Assembly (NCBI GenBank): GCA_037951165.1
Contig: JBBDHG010000126.1
Location: 2,462,001 to 2,526,000, forward strand
Source of the DNA: Lophius americanus
Lineage: Eukaryota > Chordata > Actinopteri > Lophiiformes > Lophiidae
DNA length: 64,000 bases
Direction: 5' to 3'
The notes under the pieces were generated by a model that was not told where the DNA came from, did not search any database, and saw only the letters and a program-made list of their open reading frames with translations. Position numbers and translations under genes: made by a program. This document shows, one piece after another, positions 44,871-56,400 of the stretch. Each line of letters starts with the position of its first letter. Position 1 is the first letter of the stretch.

Positions 44871-47589
44871 TATTTATGGACTCACAGGACTCTGGAAGAC
44901 TTGGGCAGTACGGTTTGTCGTTTTTTTTTTCAGATCGTAACAGTATGTTTGGTGCTTTTTAGATACTCTGTCACTTTGCGCAGTCACATTTGAAAAAAGA
45001 AAAACACAAGGAGTTCAGGGAATCGTCTCACAGCTCAATTTACAACAGCCTGATGCCAACCAACAGGACACTAGCCTGACTCTGAAAAGACTTATTCAGC
45101 TCAAAATTAGGGTCTACCACTGGTTGAAATTTTATATACTTTTGCACTTGAGTCGTTAAGTTATTGTTGTCAGTCTATCAGTTTCCTGGCATTTAATTGC
45201 TGCAGTTTCCCTCTTAAAATAGATCAAGGGATTATCAGTTTTTTGTATTTAGTATTTTCTTAGCAGAGAGGATTATTCAATGACCGTGTTAAAGTGTGTA
45301 CATGTCAAATTGGGAGGGACACAAGCCAGGTCAGATTTGAAACTCATATTACACTTATTAGCAAATTGTCTTTGATTGTATCTGAAGAGCTAAATTCACT
45401 CAGACAATGTTAAAGTCAACAATTTAAAGTTAAAATTACACTTGGATAGTTTTCTTATGGTGTTAAATTCTTACATTTGCAGGTTTCTGACATGTAAAAG
45501 TGTACATTAGGTATTAAATTATGTTATTAACTTTCACTGGGACAGTTCATTTTCTACATTCACAGTGTCACTTAATTAAATTTATTTGATTCACATTTTA
45601 TTAATACATAAAATCAAATTTTAATATATTTACAAAGGGACAGGATTCTACTGGCTATAACTACGTGGTAAATAGACCAACTTCTGATATAGTTAATTCA
45701 TCCATGAGATTAGTTCCCAACTGCAGCCTAGAGCATACGGAACATGCTGCTAGTTGGAGAGATAATCTCCTCACGCAGAGAACAGTGGATACAGAAAAGT
45801 TACTTTCTGCTAGCTAGCTAAGCCATCAGCCGCCGAACTACCTTACTCAGAGTCACTCTTTTACTTTCCCCACCTTCATTTTACTGGATGCATTTTTTCT
45901 CAGAATTTGTTAAAAAGAAACTTTGGGATAAAAAAATTAATTCATAAATGATTAACATTCCAGTCTTTGCTGGGCATGTAAGAGTCATGGTCATGCTTAA
46001 GGTATTCTCACCCTTAACAGTTGGTAGGGAAGGGGAAACAAACAGTAGACTCCTGTGGTGCTCCATTGCTTTGATGACCCGCCCATCTGTCCTTCTCGCC
46101 GAGCAAACATTGTTGCTCAATAAAATGCCACTAGACTTCCTCCATTTCATCTGTCATAATCACAGTCTAGCAGGAGATATTTTTCAAATTGGTATTGGCT
46201 GAATGAGCTGGTCATTCTTTTGGGAGAATAAGGAACAGACTAACCAGCATTGGGATTCTAGAGCTGCTCCACAAGATTGACTAGAACTATTACTTATACT
46301 TTACTATTCATAGTTCTAACTGTGATTTCATTTCTTAAGCACACATCATGTTCAGTGAAGTGGATGTTCATCTGCCCAAGGCATTAGAATAGTATGGTAC
46401 GTACAGAGGTTCAAATACTCCCCTAAAGCTTGTTCAGAGATTTGGGGCTGAGCTCATTTAACATTTAAAGCACATGGATCTCGGCTAAATCGCCATCTCC
46501 CGCTGGATAGCTGGGAGGCTCCACAGCAGCTAACAGCTCACTTTGCTGGCTGTGAAATAGAGAGCGTGGCTGGTGGTGAAAAGGTAACCCTGTTTGATTG
46601 ACCAGCTGGTGTTGGATGTGGACCCACTAGACTCTCTGACTTGTTCTTTAAACGAGGCTCATTTAATAATAAAGACTAATCCCAACAGACGTGAAGTGGC
46701 CTAAGACGAGATTTTGAGACAACTTCACCTCTAAAAAGCAACAAGGAAGATGATAATAAGTTGCTGCTCAAAAACCCTTTTGCTTTTTGAGTAGGTTATG
46801 CAGTTTGAGAACCCACATTTTGACAAATGAGGGTCATATTTCTTATTAAGGCCAAGAAAAATAAATAAAGCATGAGGCGTCACTGTCAAAGGTGAGACTA
46901 CTAAAGACCAGACTCGTGAAACAGTTGAGAGGTAAACTCAGAGCTTCTGCGCAGTGAACCTGTGGGATTCAACTGGAAGAAGGGCTTTATCTTCTGCAAT
47001 AAAGTACAGTAATAACAACTTTTTTATTTGTGTCACATATATATTATCTCTTATATTAGTCTCTTACATTGGTAGTTGTCACGAAACACGATCTCGTCTT
47101 GGATAACTTCAGTGGCTGCCAGGCTGGCAGGTTGGGCTTACCTACTCAGAAGGCTTCAGAGCTTAATTAAGTCGGAGATGGAGAACAACTGTAGAGGTTA
47201 AAGAAAGAAAGGATAAAGTATATGTTTAACCTATTATATGCCCGAACACTTGGGTCTATTATTGAATGGTCAAGACCAAAAGGTACAAACACTCATTCAT
47301 GCCTAGAGCCACCAGCCTTTTTAATGTTAGGAATAGGAGGTAATCCTTGGGTCAAATATTTAAATCAGTTTTTGCTCATCATACCTGTCTTCACCCTTAA
47401 AGCAGGAAGATTGTTATTATGTAGCATTTTATGATTGTTTATTTATGTGTACGTCTATATGCATATATATGTATGGATATGTATGCATGTGTGGTGTATA
47501 TATGTATATATGCACATTTTAATGTATATTAGTATTGCTTCTTCATTATTTATTTTTTATTATTGTGCTAGCTCATTGATGTAGTGCTG
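44871..47589. other. No recognisable feature
   Basis: AT-rich sequence with no credible coding region or repeat I can name. A TATGTATGTATATG-like low-complexity patch lies at 47455-47520. Confidence 0.4.
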
Positions 47590-47695
47590 CTCAGCTTATG
47601 TTACTTCGTATTTGTCTCTTTTATGTCAACGAGCTATGCACTATGCTGCAAAACAAATTGCCCTTCTGGGACAAATAAACTTGAATTGTATTATC
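47590..47695 (+). repeat. LINE 3' tail abutting a Helitron-like copy
   Basis: CTATGCTGCAAAACAAATTG, CCCTTCTGGGACAAATAAA and CTTGAATTGTAT resemble the 3' end of Rex1/CR1-like LINEs. The Helitron-like block starts in the next few bases (TATCATCGTCGCCGC), suggesting the LINE inserted into, or was joined to, that element. Confidence 0.45.
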
Positions 47696-48115
47696 ATCGT
47701 CGCCGCACTGTCCGCTGCCGCAGATCCTTAAACAACACAACTCAAGTGATTCATGGATCATTTCCAAATTTCCTACCAACATATAACTTGGAGAGAGCAA
47801 GAACTGTGTTGATTTTGGGAAAGGTGGGTTGGATATTTGCGAGACTAGTGGGATGTTTATCACCAAAACTTTTCGGGCTATAATTTCTCAACTGTTGTTC
47901 TGATTGTAATCAAAATTTGGTGCATATGAATTGACAGAAGGATATTTATCTTCTGTATATAATACTTGAGTCTAATAATTCATATTTTACTCACCATGTG
48001 GAGATTTTTATTTTAACGAAAACTGTGTTTTTTTTCAGATAAAACTTTATATTCAATTTGAGGAGTTCAATCAGGAGTATTGCTTGTACGACGCAGGAGA
48101 TTAAGGACTCTCCAG
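47696..48115 (+). repeat. Helitron-like family, plus-strand copy
   Basis: TCGTCGCCGCACTGTCC, GCAGATCCTTAAACAACAC, TCATGGATCATTTCC, GATTTTGGGAAAGGTGGG, CATAAT-like TATAATTTCTCAAC, GGTGCATATGAATTGAC and TTTGAGGAGTTCAATCAGG are all present in order. It ends with GGAGTATTGCTTGTACGACG just before the expected terminal hairpin. Confidence 0.65.
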
Positions 48116-49292
48116 CGATATACCCTTACGGTCAGGGAAGATAGTAATTAGTCTAATGGCTCAAATGTCCAAAAAATTAGCACAAACTTAATGGAGTTGT
48201 ATGGCAGAAAAGCAAGCCGGAAAAGATACATCTTGCCTGGTTAAAGCAGAGAAGCCACTGGTGAGCTCACTCCCCTCCTGTTTATGGTCTGAAAGCATAA
48301 ACCCCTTCATCCTCTTTCACCCCTTCCCCGATACCTTGGAAGAACCTACACGAGTAACATCTAAGTCCCCAGGGTTGTTACCGACCGTAATTGCAACTGC
48401 TGTTTCAGGTGCGATGAAAATTTCTGTTGGACAACTCGGATCAACAACATGATCCATAGTTGTAGTAGTGAACTGAGAAGGTAGCTGTTAAAGGCAAGAA
48501 AAAACTGAGTGCTACTGGATGTAAAGATTAATGTCTCAACCAAGACCATTTAACAGGAAAGGAAAGCTTTCCTTACTTCTTGATAAATAGCATGCTTTGA
48601 CTCCCTTTAGAAACCGGTATTATCTATTATATATGGGCACAGGTTTATATCATGTGCTCAGATGATAACAAAATGCTGTACTATTGGAAAAGCATCCCTA
48701 TAATCCATATGCGAGAGAACATTGTGTGAAAGAGAGAGAGAAAGGTAGGGGTGGAAGTGAGCATTCATCCCTCATAAATAATGTTTTCCATGCCTCAAAC
48801 AGTCACAGGTAACATTACAAATACTCTCTCCCATGGCATCTCCACAGCTCTCCTCAACACATTAATATATTCCTGTGCAAACAGAACGTGTGGATGTGGA
48901 GTAGTTCAGATTTAGCTTAGGACAAGGTTGTGAAAAATGCTGATTTAGCCAAAAGCTTCTTACTCAGGGAACTAAAATGAATTTTTAAAGAAAGTCTTTA
49001 AAACTTAATAAACAGCAGGGGTCAAAGTAAAAAAGCTGAGAGCATGAATTGGACAAAAAAAAGCCACTCCCTGACTCAGTAAATGTAAGATATCGACATC
49101 CCACACGTCTTTGAATTTTATTTTTCATATGTATAACTTGGTAATATCTCTGACTTCAGATGTATTACATCATACATTTCATTATGGTAGTTTTTCCATG
49201 ATGGTTGAAGTATCTTTATAGTGCCAACCAAATCTAAATTTGAGTTAATCATTAATTGATTGTGATTAATGAGGATTAATAACAGGTGTCAA
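48116..49292. other. No recognisable feature
   Basis: Short overlapping frames only; nothing identified. Confidence 0.4.
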
Positions 49293-49612
49293 CTAGGCCT
49301 AAGCTGTCTTACCCGAAAGCATGGGCATATCCCCGAAAAAACGCCAACGGCCTGTGATGTAAAAGCAATCCCTTCTCAAATTAAATGTGAAGTTATCTGA
49401 CCACCAGTTAATAAAATATGAACTATTAGAGTAAAACATCATAAACACAAGATATCTCATTTCAAATTTACAATTTTTTTATTAAATCTGACCAATGGAT
49501 AGGGAGTTATGTTAAAAAAAACCCAGATATCTTTGTAAAAAAAAAAAGGTTTCCCTAGAAAAGGAAATATTAAATAGAATAAGTAAATTACGTCATGTAC
49601 AAGATAGGTACA
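49293..49612 (-). repeat. Helitron-like family, 3' part of a split copy
   Basis: The + strand begins CTAGGCCTAAGCTGTC, preceded by A (49292), the same terminus as at 21476 and 26302. It continues AGCATGGGCATATCCCCGAA, CTCAAATTAAATGTGAAG, and ends ACGTCATGTACAAGATAG. The second half of the element resumes at 50352, beyond an L2 fragment. GTACAAGATAG is repeated directly at the junction (49600 region). Confidence 0.7.
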
Positions 49613-49615
49613 AGA

Positions 49616-50351
49616 TAGGATAGCTTTTCAGCATCACTCAAGGTGAGTGAAGAACGGAGTTTGGAAATATTTCTGAGATGGTGAAAGGAGATCTTGCAGA
49701 TGTGTTTGATGTGGGATTCAAAAGTGAGTTGGGGGTCGAATCTTAGCCGAGGTTGGTGACTGATGAAGAGAGGGGAATGTCGTGACCTGAGAAAGTAATA
49801 CTGGTTTTGCAGAAAGACTGGGTCTGATGTGGGGTGCCAATTAGAATTGCTTCGGTTTTGGAGCTGTTCAACTGGAGAAAGTTGTTTTTCATCCACAGCT
49901 TCATCTCCTCCGGACAAGCGCGGGGAGTTGAAAGGGGAGATGATGATGACGATGAGTATGGAGAGGCTGTGGAGGAAAATGTGTCAGTTTTTATGGAGAT
50001 TTGCATGTCATCAGCGTAGCAATGGAATGAGAGTCAATATTGTATGATGACATGGTCAAGGGGGAGCATGTACAGTAAGAAGAGAATGGGGCCAAGGACT
50101 GATCCCTGGGGGACCCCACAGGTGACGTCGTGTGTCCGGGACCTTGAACTTCCAAGGGAAACGTATTCTGTTCTGTCAGTGATGTAGGATTGAATCCAGT
50201 TTAGGACGGTGTGAGTGAGTCCAGTGGTGTGATTTAGGCGGTGTAGGAATATTCCATGGTCAACTGTGTCGAAGGCAACAGACAAATCAAGGAGAATCAG
50301 GAGGGAAGGTGAACCAGCATCTGCTGCCATCCGTAGGTCATTTGTGATTCT
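49616..50351 (-). mobile_element. L2 LINE fragment inside a Helitron-like copy
   Basis: On the minus strand it encodes part of RT: LSVAFDTVDHG, YITDRTEYVSLGSSRSRTH, GVPQGSVLGPILFLLYMLPL, an active-site YADDMQIS reading near 50010, and WMKNNFLQLNSSKTEAILIG. It stops at SDAEKL at about 49620. It is very similar to the L2 at 32169-32840 and extends slightly further upstream than that copy. Frames change at least twice. Both the element's 5' part and its whole 3' end with UTR and tail are missing. Confidence 0.8.
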
Positions 50352-50560
50352 AAGCAGAAAACTTCTGGAGATAAAGCTCCCCCTAGTGCTGGAAATATTC
50401 ATCTGACCTATCCCTAATCAATCCACTTCTTCCTCACACATAGTAGATCTGAAAATGATCCATGAAATTGTTTTTGTGCTATTACATTAACACAAAGGAT
50501 CACGCGGCGGCGGTGGATGTGGCGATGACGATTCCATAATATCCCAAACTTATTTGGGAT
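50352..50560 (-). repeat. Helitron-like family, 5' part of the split copy
   Basis: AAAACTTCTGGAGATAAAGC, CTCCCCCTAGTGCTGG, CCACTTCTTCCTCACAC, AAAATGATCCATGAAATTG, ATCACGCGGCGGCGG and ACGATTCCATAATATCCC match the family 5' half in minus orientation. It resumes where 49293-49612 stopped. Confidence 0.7.
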
Positions 50561-52584
50561 ATAAATACTATGTAATTACACTTTTATGGAAAAATGCAAA
50601 GAAATACAAAAGTTTTCTTGGAATACTGAAACAAACGATAAATTATTTAAAGGGACTCTTAGTTTTGAGGTTTTTTTATTTAAACTTATCTTCTTTTCTT
50701 TGTAAAAGGACGCTCATTTTCTAGTTATTTTTAAACCGTCTTCAGTGGCACAGGTGGGTTTACAGCATAGATTTGAACCAATCATTGCTCAGTTTGTGCT
50801 TTAAATAAGCACATTTCAATCAGGAGAGATAGAAAACAATGTCGGGATGAAAGCTTACTCCAACATCTACGATAATTATTATGCCAAAAACTTTCTGCTT
50901 CAACGGCATTTTCACAACTAAAAATCAAAAAACAATTTCAGCAACAAGGTTTGTGTTTCTTTTTTTTGTATGCACTATCCATCTATTATCTACTAGCAAA
51001 ACAAAAGACTATCAATATCTTGACTCAAAAAAGGTTGGACAAATGTCGCCCACGCCAGTACAGCAAAGGGAAGACAGGACTTTATTGTTTGAACCTGGGG
51101 TATTCCAGGAAGATGGCTCAACTAGGAAACATATTTGGCTTCAGTTTATAAATGTTTTTAATCTGAATTTAATAGATATGTTTACACTTAACGATCGCTG
51201 CGGTAGTGTGTCTTCTTTTTAAATCGCCAGCCACGTTTAAAAGAGTAAAAAGTCATAAAATATTTCGAAATGGCGCCAGGCTGTGGTGTGATGTCTCACA
51301 TAGTTGTATAGCAGAGCTTTCCAAAAGGTAGATTAATGCGGCTGATCTCATCCTCTTTACGAAGGTATAAAATCAGGTTAGGAAAACATTAAGAGACAAA
51401 TAAAACAGTTGAGTTATTAAAATATGGGTTGAGCCATTAGTCTAGTCTTTACGGTCCAGTCCGGAATCGAACTTGAAAAGACTGCGTTAAAATTTGTTTA
51501 TTTCTCTCTATTGACAATCAAGAAAAGGTTTATTATAAGTTAGTTAACTTATAATTTTACCAGACTGAAGCAGTCTGTTAGCCATTTGAACTACTTTATC
51601 TGAGTATCAGTCCATTAAATTGGATCTCTCTGTAGAGTAGCTGTGCAGTAGTTCAACTCATTCCAATCTGGAGGAACTGGCAACTTGCACAGTCGTACTT
51701 TGAAAGTAGCTTGGCCAACACTGATGAGTATCAGATACATTACAGTGAAAAGGTTATAGATTGCATCGTGTAATGACACCATTGCTGAGTGAGAGACTAG
51801 GAGGAGATTCTACGTGTTATACATACATCTTTTTCAAAGAGCAGTGACATTCGGCCCTACGTGTCATCCAAAAGTGTCCTGTGGATATGTGCAATAAATA
51901 AACTGCACGCCATCTCATTATATTTAATTATGGGAAACAGAGTCTGCAGCTTCTGTCATAAGCCTAGCAACAGAAATAAAGTGAGAGAGAGATAAATGAT
52001 ACACAGGAGCGAGAGAGAGAGAGGGTTCATTGAGGTGTGGCTGGTGTAATGAGGGAGAGGGTTGGGTTATCAGGTTAGACAGGGACATAGAGCCATTCTG
52101 TAATTACTGAGTCCGTTCACACCATCTTATCTGGTCTCATTAACTACACCATGTTGGGCGCTTCTCTGTGTGTGTGGTCTCCTTTTCATCTTTCTTTTTC
52201 ATTCCTCTCTCATCCTTTACTTTCTCGGCTCACTCTTAGCTCTTAAATCTCTCCGTGATGAACTCATACCTTATCAGCTTTATTAGCAGTACGGGGCGCT
52301 TTGCTCACTGCCAGACCTTTAGCAGTCAGTGTTAGCGCCCAGTCAGGGCTGCCCAGCGTGTTGCAGTGCCAGGCCGGGGAAGACATGTCAAACGAAGAGA
52401 CAGCGGCCAACCGTGATCCCTTCATGCCGTACTCAAGAGTGTTACGGTAGTAAAGCAGCCAGGTCTGATTGGTACTGAGAGGATCTCAGCAGGATTCTAC
52501 GTATTATAGTAGCAGCTTAACAAAATGTTCAAGAACACAGGAGCTGATGCTGAGGGAAGATTTTTTTTCATCTGGCAAGGAGAT
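50561..52584. other. No recognisable feature
   Basis: A 113-codon frame (50881-51222) has no recognised domain. The stretch 52250-52450 is somewhat GC-richer and non-repetitive but shows no exon signature I can support. Confidence 0.35.
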
Positions 52585-52615
52585 GATTAAGTCAGTCCAA
52601 ATGACTGACTTAATC
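52585..52615. other. Perfect 13-bp hairpin
   Basis: GATTAAGTCAGTC (52585-52597) and its exact reverse complement (52603-52615) are separated by CAAAT. It is inside an open frame at 52469-52813 that has no recognised homology. Confidence 0.8.
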
Positions 52616-52639
52616 AGTCTTTTGGATACCAGAGACCTG

Positions 52640-53095
52640 AAACAAACGTACGTAGAGGAAAATGATCATAGCCTCGACCACTTTGCAACAACGCCAAATC
52701 CCATCCCCGGAGAGCAGTGGCTCCATGAAAACCTCTTTTGGTTGAGCACAGTTGAGCCCCTTGAAAGGCCCGACCACCAGATGCTCGCCGACGTGCTACG
52801 CTCCCAGGTCTGAATCCAGAGGGGTGTCAAGGTCTCTCTATGCCGGGTTAGGTGTTGCAACTTCATTGGTGCCTGTTCTGTGGTTTTTCAAGTTGCTCTT
52901 AGTCTAACCCTTCCCCTGAGACATACTTGCTTTGGAAGACCATACAACGGGCTAACGCCCCCCTACAACAAAGCTCTAAGGATCCCAGAGGCATACAACC
53001 GGACCCCCAATAATTTAAGGTAACGATTTTTTCAGAGGGGGCATTTGGAATACCCTCCTTAGCCTGCTGCCACCTTGACCCCCAATCCAGATAAG
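52640..53095. repeat. Probable untranslated-region fragment of a LINE
   Basis: Blocks such as GGAGAGCAGTGGCTCC, TCTGAATCCAGAGGGGTG, CTACAACAAAGCTC and AATTTAAGGTAACGATTTTT, then CAGAGGGGGCAT, resemble 5' non-coding DNA found next to some fish LINEs. The resemblance is from memory of pattern only and the clade cannot be named. Confidence 0.25.
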
Positions 53096-55103
53096 CAGAA
53101 GACAATAGAGTAACGAGTTATCACACCAGTCATTTGGACTGACGCCAAATACTGTGTCAATCATGCTGACCATGGTCACCAAGAAAAGCAGCAAAAAGTC
53201 AAAGAAGAAAAGGCCGCTTTAATATCTGGTAAATAAAATATATAGTAAAAATAATGCAGCTGCTTAATGTGCCTGAAGAAAGTATCCCTTTGGAACTTGT
53301 GTAAGCGAAAGGTCCGTGAATAGTTGCATACCCGAATGTCAGTTTGACATATTTTCTAGTTTCCAGAACTAGTTTTAAGACAGCACTAAAAGAAAAAATA
53401 ATAAAACAATCCTGCAATATGTAGTTGAACAACAATATTGACAGCTTTTGTAGACAACATACATACATCCTGTGGTACATACTTATGTAGCACAGGATGA
53501 AATTCAGTTAGACTGTCTTGCAGTGGTTGAACAGTTCAGAAGTCTTGCTACCCATAAACTCTGTGTTTGTTTTCATCTCTTCACCCTTGACCCGTCCTCT
53601 TGTAATTGGGTAGTTGGTGTACCAGCACAACCTCGGCTCAGTGAGGAGCTCAGCGCTCCCAGTAATAGCTATAGAATGCTTCAGTTAAAAAGCAGTAGAG
53701 GGCTGTGATGCATTTTAAAACTCTTGGCCTTTGGAAGTTTGGTCCTCAGCTTGCTTTGCCTTGTCTCTTTCTTTCACATCAGCCATGAAGAGATGACAGT
53801 GCTCTCAGCTGGCTGGCGATGGTAGGTGGTCAGCAGAGAATACACTGCTAGAGCTTAGTGTGATAAAAGTGTAAAAGCCCAACCTTAACGTAGAACATCA
53901 TTATCCAAGTTTATGTTGATCTGTCTTTGCATTACACTGCCTGACGGTGCTTTACCAAGAGCTATTATTAAATGTCTCTACACTGTGAGCAGAAACATCC
54001 AGCTGTCAATCTGTCAGCATCTTCTCTTAAATAAAAAAAAAAGCTGCTTTTTAGTATGAGTGCCGAGTTGCATAACTGTAATGAAAACCAAGTCGCTTCG
54101 ACTGGTGCTTTAGTGTTTGCATGACTGTAAAGTTGTGATCACACCTAGATCATCCTTTTTTTTTATTCTCTGAGAAAACTGCTAAACCCATGTAAACTCC
54201 CTTTGAACTATTGTCTTTTTCTTTTTTTTCTGTGTTTGTTTTTCTGTTTGGTGTCACCTTTGATAAAAAAAGCTCTGCCTCAAGCTGAGATGGAGTGAAA
54301 ACACTGATTATTCAGTTTTAGAGTAACATCTTCGTCTACAATTCTCTCCTAGCTAGTTAAAAAAAATGTTTTTCTTTTCTTCCAAAGTCGAAATTTAATG
54401 GCCCAGACAATTGTCAAAAAAAGCACAGAAACAAACACATCAAGACAAACTGCAGAGGTCAATAAAACAGTAATGACTGTAAACACAGTGCAATAAAATG
54501 CTGTTATATACGATTATTTAGGGCAAATAATGAATGAGTAATAGACTCTAAAGAATGTAAAATGCCAGAACAACCTACAGGACTGGAAACTGAAGCCAAA
54601 AATTCACTTCATTGATTAGTCACTTCAGCCTCCGTCCAAAAGCCATCAATATCCTCACACAATTTATTAAAATGCCAAAGTATACAGTAGAATTAAAAAT
54701 GTTATCAATTGAAATAAAATCAGCTTTTTCAAATAAACTTAACTATCGAAGGTAGTCAATTTCCCGTATTATTCAGTATAAGAACTTTATGCTTGGTGGA
54801 GAGGAGCCAATGCGCTAACGAAAGAGTATTGGTTCTTAAAACCTTTGAAGTTTGGGATTACTTACATCCTTTTTCGAAATAGATCCCAATTTACCGGTAT
54901 ACAACATGAAATAATGTTTGAATAAATATAGATTCAGCAGATTCACCTATTGTTTTCACTGTCTGCCGTATTTTTCACTTTCAGCATCTTTTTAATTGTG
55001 CATGAACTACTTTTTGGATTTTGATGAAATATTTCATTGGTAGGTTAAACCTTTGTAGTGTTGAGTTATTTAAGCCATATTTAAACGTTTTGATTCTACC
55101 TAG
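53096..55103. other. No recognisable feature
   Basis: AT-rich DNA. A very basic 19-codon frame near 53164-53223 is too short to support. Confidence 0.4.
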
Positions 55104-55320
55104 CTACTTTAGGTAGTGTGATAAACTACTGTATTCAACCTTTAAATGTCCCGTCACATGACTGAACCTGTTTATAATATGAGCCATTGGCAGCATGTAC
55201 ATGCTAAGGAGTAAGGGGCAAAGGATGGAGCCCTGGGGGAAACGGCGTATCGAATGGGGCTCCAAGGGGGAGGCAATGACAATAGCTATTGAGAAGGTAA
55301 TTGGTTTTTGCATGTAAAAG
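55104..55320 (-). mobile_element. L2-type LINE, small RT fragment
   Basis: On the minus strand the frame reads FPQGSILCPLLLSMYMLPMA with HIINRFS (about 55250-55165), the GVPQGS..GP.LF.LYM.PLG palm block of L2-type RTs with a mutated start (RFPQGS). Only about 200 bp is recognisable. Confidence 0.65.
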
Positions 55321-55830
55321 CATGTGAAGACTCCCTAATCAGAATTACGTAACTAGATACATCCGTATAAAGTCAAATACGGCTCAAATAGTTTGATATT
55401 ATGTGTACAGAAATATTTTAATGTTAGGACATTTAAGAGATAATACTTCCCTTAAAGTGTATTGACATTGCAAATACACAAAAAAAAGTTTCAGAAAATA
55501 TGTTTTTATTACTATAACAAGCTATAACAAGCAAACATGCTTCATGTAACATAAAAAGGAAAATTTAAATGTGCAGATGTGAAGGCGAAAAGGTAAAATT
55601 CTGGTGGTGACCGAGCATGACTTTGGCAGTTGATATTACTTTTAAGACAATTTTCTGTTTTGTTTACATCTATATTTCATTGTATGTGTCGCCTTTACTG
55701 ATGTGTTTCATTATTATAAAGTACACACAGTTGGTACAGAAGTTTTTTACCATGTTATGTGATATCCTCTCTGAATTGATCACATTCATGAGTAACATCT
55801 TTTTTGCTTCTATCGCTCTCTCTCCTTCAG
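55321..55830. other. No recognisable feature
   Basis: AT-rich. Its end is a long pyrimidine tract that serves as the putative acceptor of the candidate exon beginning at 55831. Confidence 0.4.
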
Positions 55831-55913
55831 CTGCTGCCCGGCAAGATGTGAGCTGTGAGATGCTTCAGTCCAAAAACCTGACAAACCGCAGAAAACATAC
55901 TGTTGCAATTTCT
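55831..55913 (+). CDS. Candidate host-gene exon (first of a pair)
   Basis: The exon is bounded by a strong acceptor (TCTTTTTTGC..CTCTCTCTCCTTCAG ending at 55830) and a strong donor (TCT then GTAAGTA from 55914). It is 83 bp. Only the frame starting at base 3 is open and it runs exactly to the donor, giving AARQDVSCEMLQSKNLTNRR then KHTVAIS. The product is not recognised. The reading frame joins the segment at 56193 in phase 0 across a 279-bp intron. The open frame also extends upstream into the pyrimidine tract, as expected by chance. No earlier exon was found. The alternative is a coincidental pair of splice-like signals. Confidence 0.4.
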
Positions 55914-56192
55914 GTAAGTATCTGAACATCTTATTCATGATGATATCATGAGCTAGTCCTCCCAAACATGTCTTGCTGAAGTTATACTACTATCAAATAT
56001 TTATTCAGGTACATAATCATTATTGATTTCTATCCATCTATTTTGTTAGAATTGACTATTAAATTAATCCAACACTGCAGTATGTCTCACAGTTTATTTC
56101 ATTGTCAACTGCCTGTTTCACTTCTCTAATGTTTATTTTTGTCTGATTCTATATCTCCTATCCATGTCTGTAACTGTTGTGTGTGTTCACAG

Positions 56193-56285
56193 GGAATATT
56201 GAGTGCCGGTTTGATTGCAAGAGACATCAGCAAGCCTTCTCCGGTGGGAGTCAAGTCAACTTGCTCTCATCACTCTCCAGTGTAG
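56193..56285 (+). CDS. Candidate terminal coding exon (second of a pair)
   Basis: A pyrimidine-rich acceptor, CATGTCTGTAACTG followed by TTGTGTGTGTTCACAG, ends at 56192. From GGA the phase-0 frame reads GILSAGLIARDISKPSPVGV then KSTCSHHSPV and meets TAG at 56283-56285. This gives a protein end of 30 residues after the junction. A SINE tail begins about 30 bp further on (56318), so the 3' UTR would contain repeat sequence. No polyadenylation signal was identified with confidence. Protein family unknown. Confidence 0.4.
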   Translation, partial: GILSAGLIARDISKPSPVGVKSTCSHHSPV

Positions 56286-56317
56286 GCCACATGACGGCAA
56301 AGCTACTTCATGACCTT

Positions 56318-56400
56318 CCTGACCCGTGTTGTAAAAGCACTTTGAGTTGTTGAACAGACTAGAAAAGTATTGTATAAGTAAAGTCCATTTACCATTTACT
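56318..56400 (+). repeat. tRNA-derived SINE, 3' tail fragment
   Basis: CCTGACCCGTGTTGTAAAAG, CACTTTGAGTTGTTGAAC, AGACTAGAAAAGTATTG and AAGTCCATTTACCATTTAC match the tail of the SINE at 36640-36722. Confidence 0.75.

Noticed and set aside
50881..51222. 113-codon open frame
   Set aside because: AT-rich, no domain, no splice or promoter context.
53164..53223. Short very basic open frame (KKSSKKSKKKRP)
   Set aside because: Only 19 codons in lysine-biased A-rich DNA; no splice or conservation evidence.
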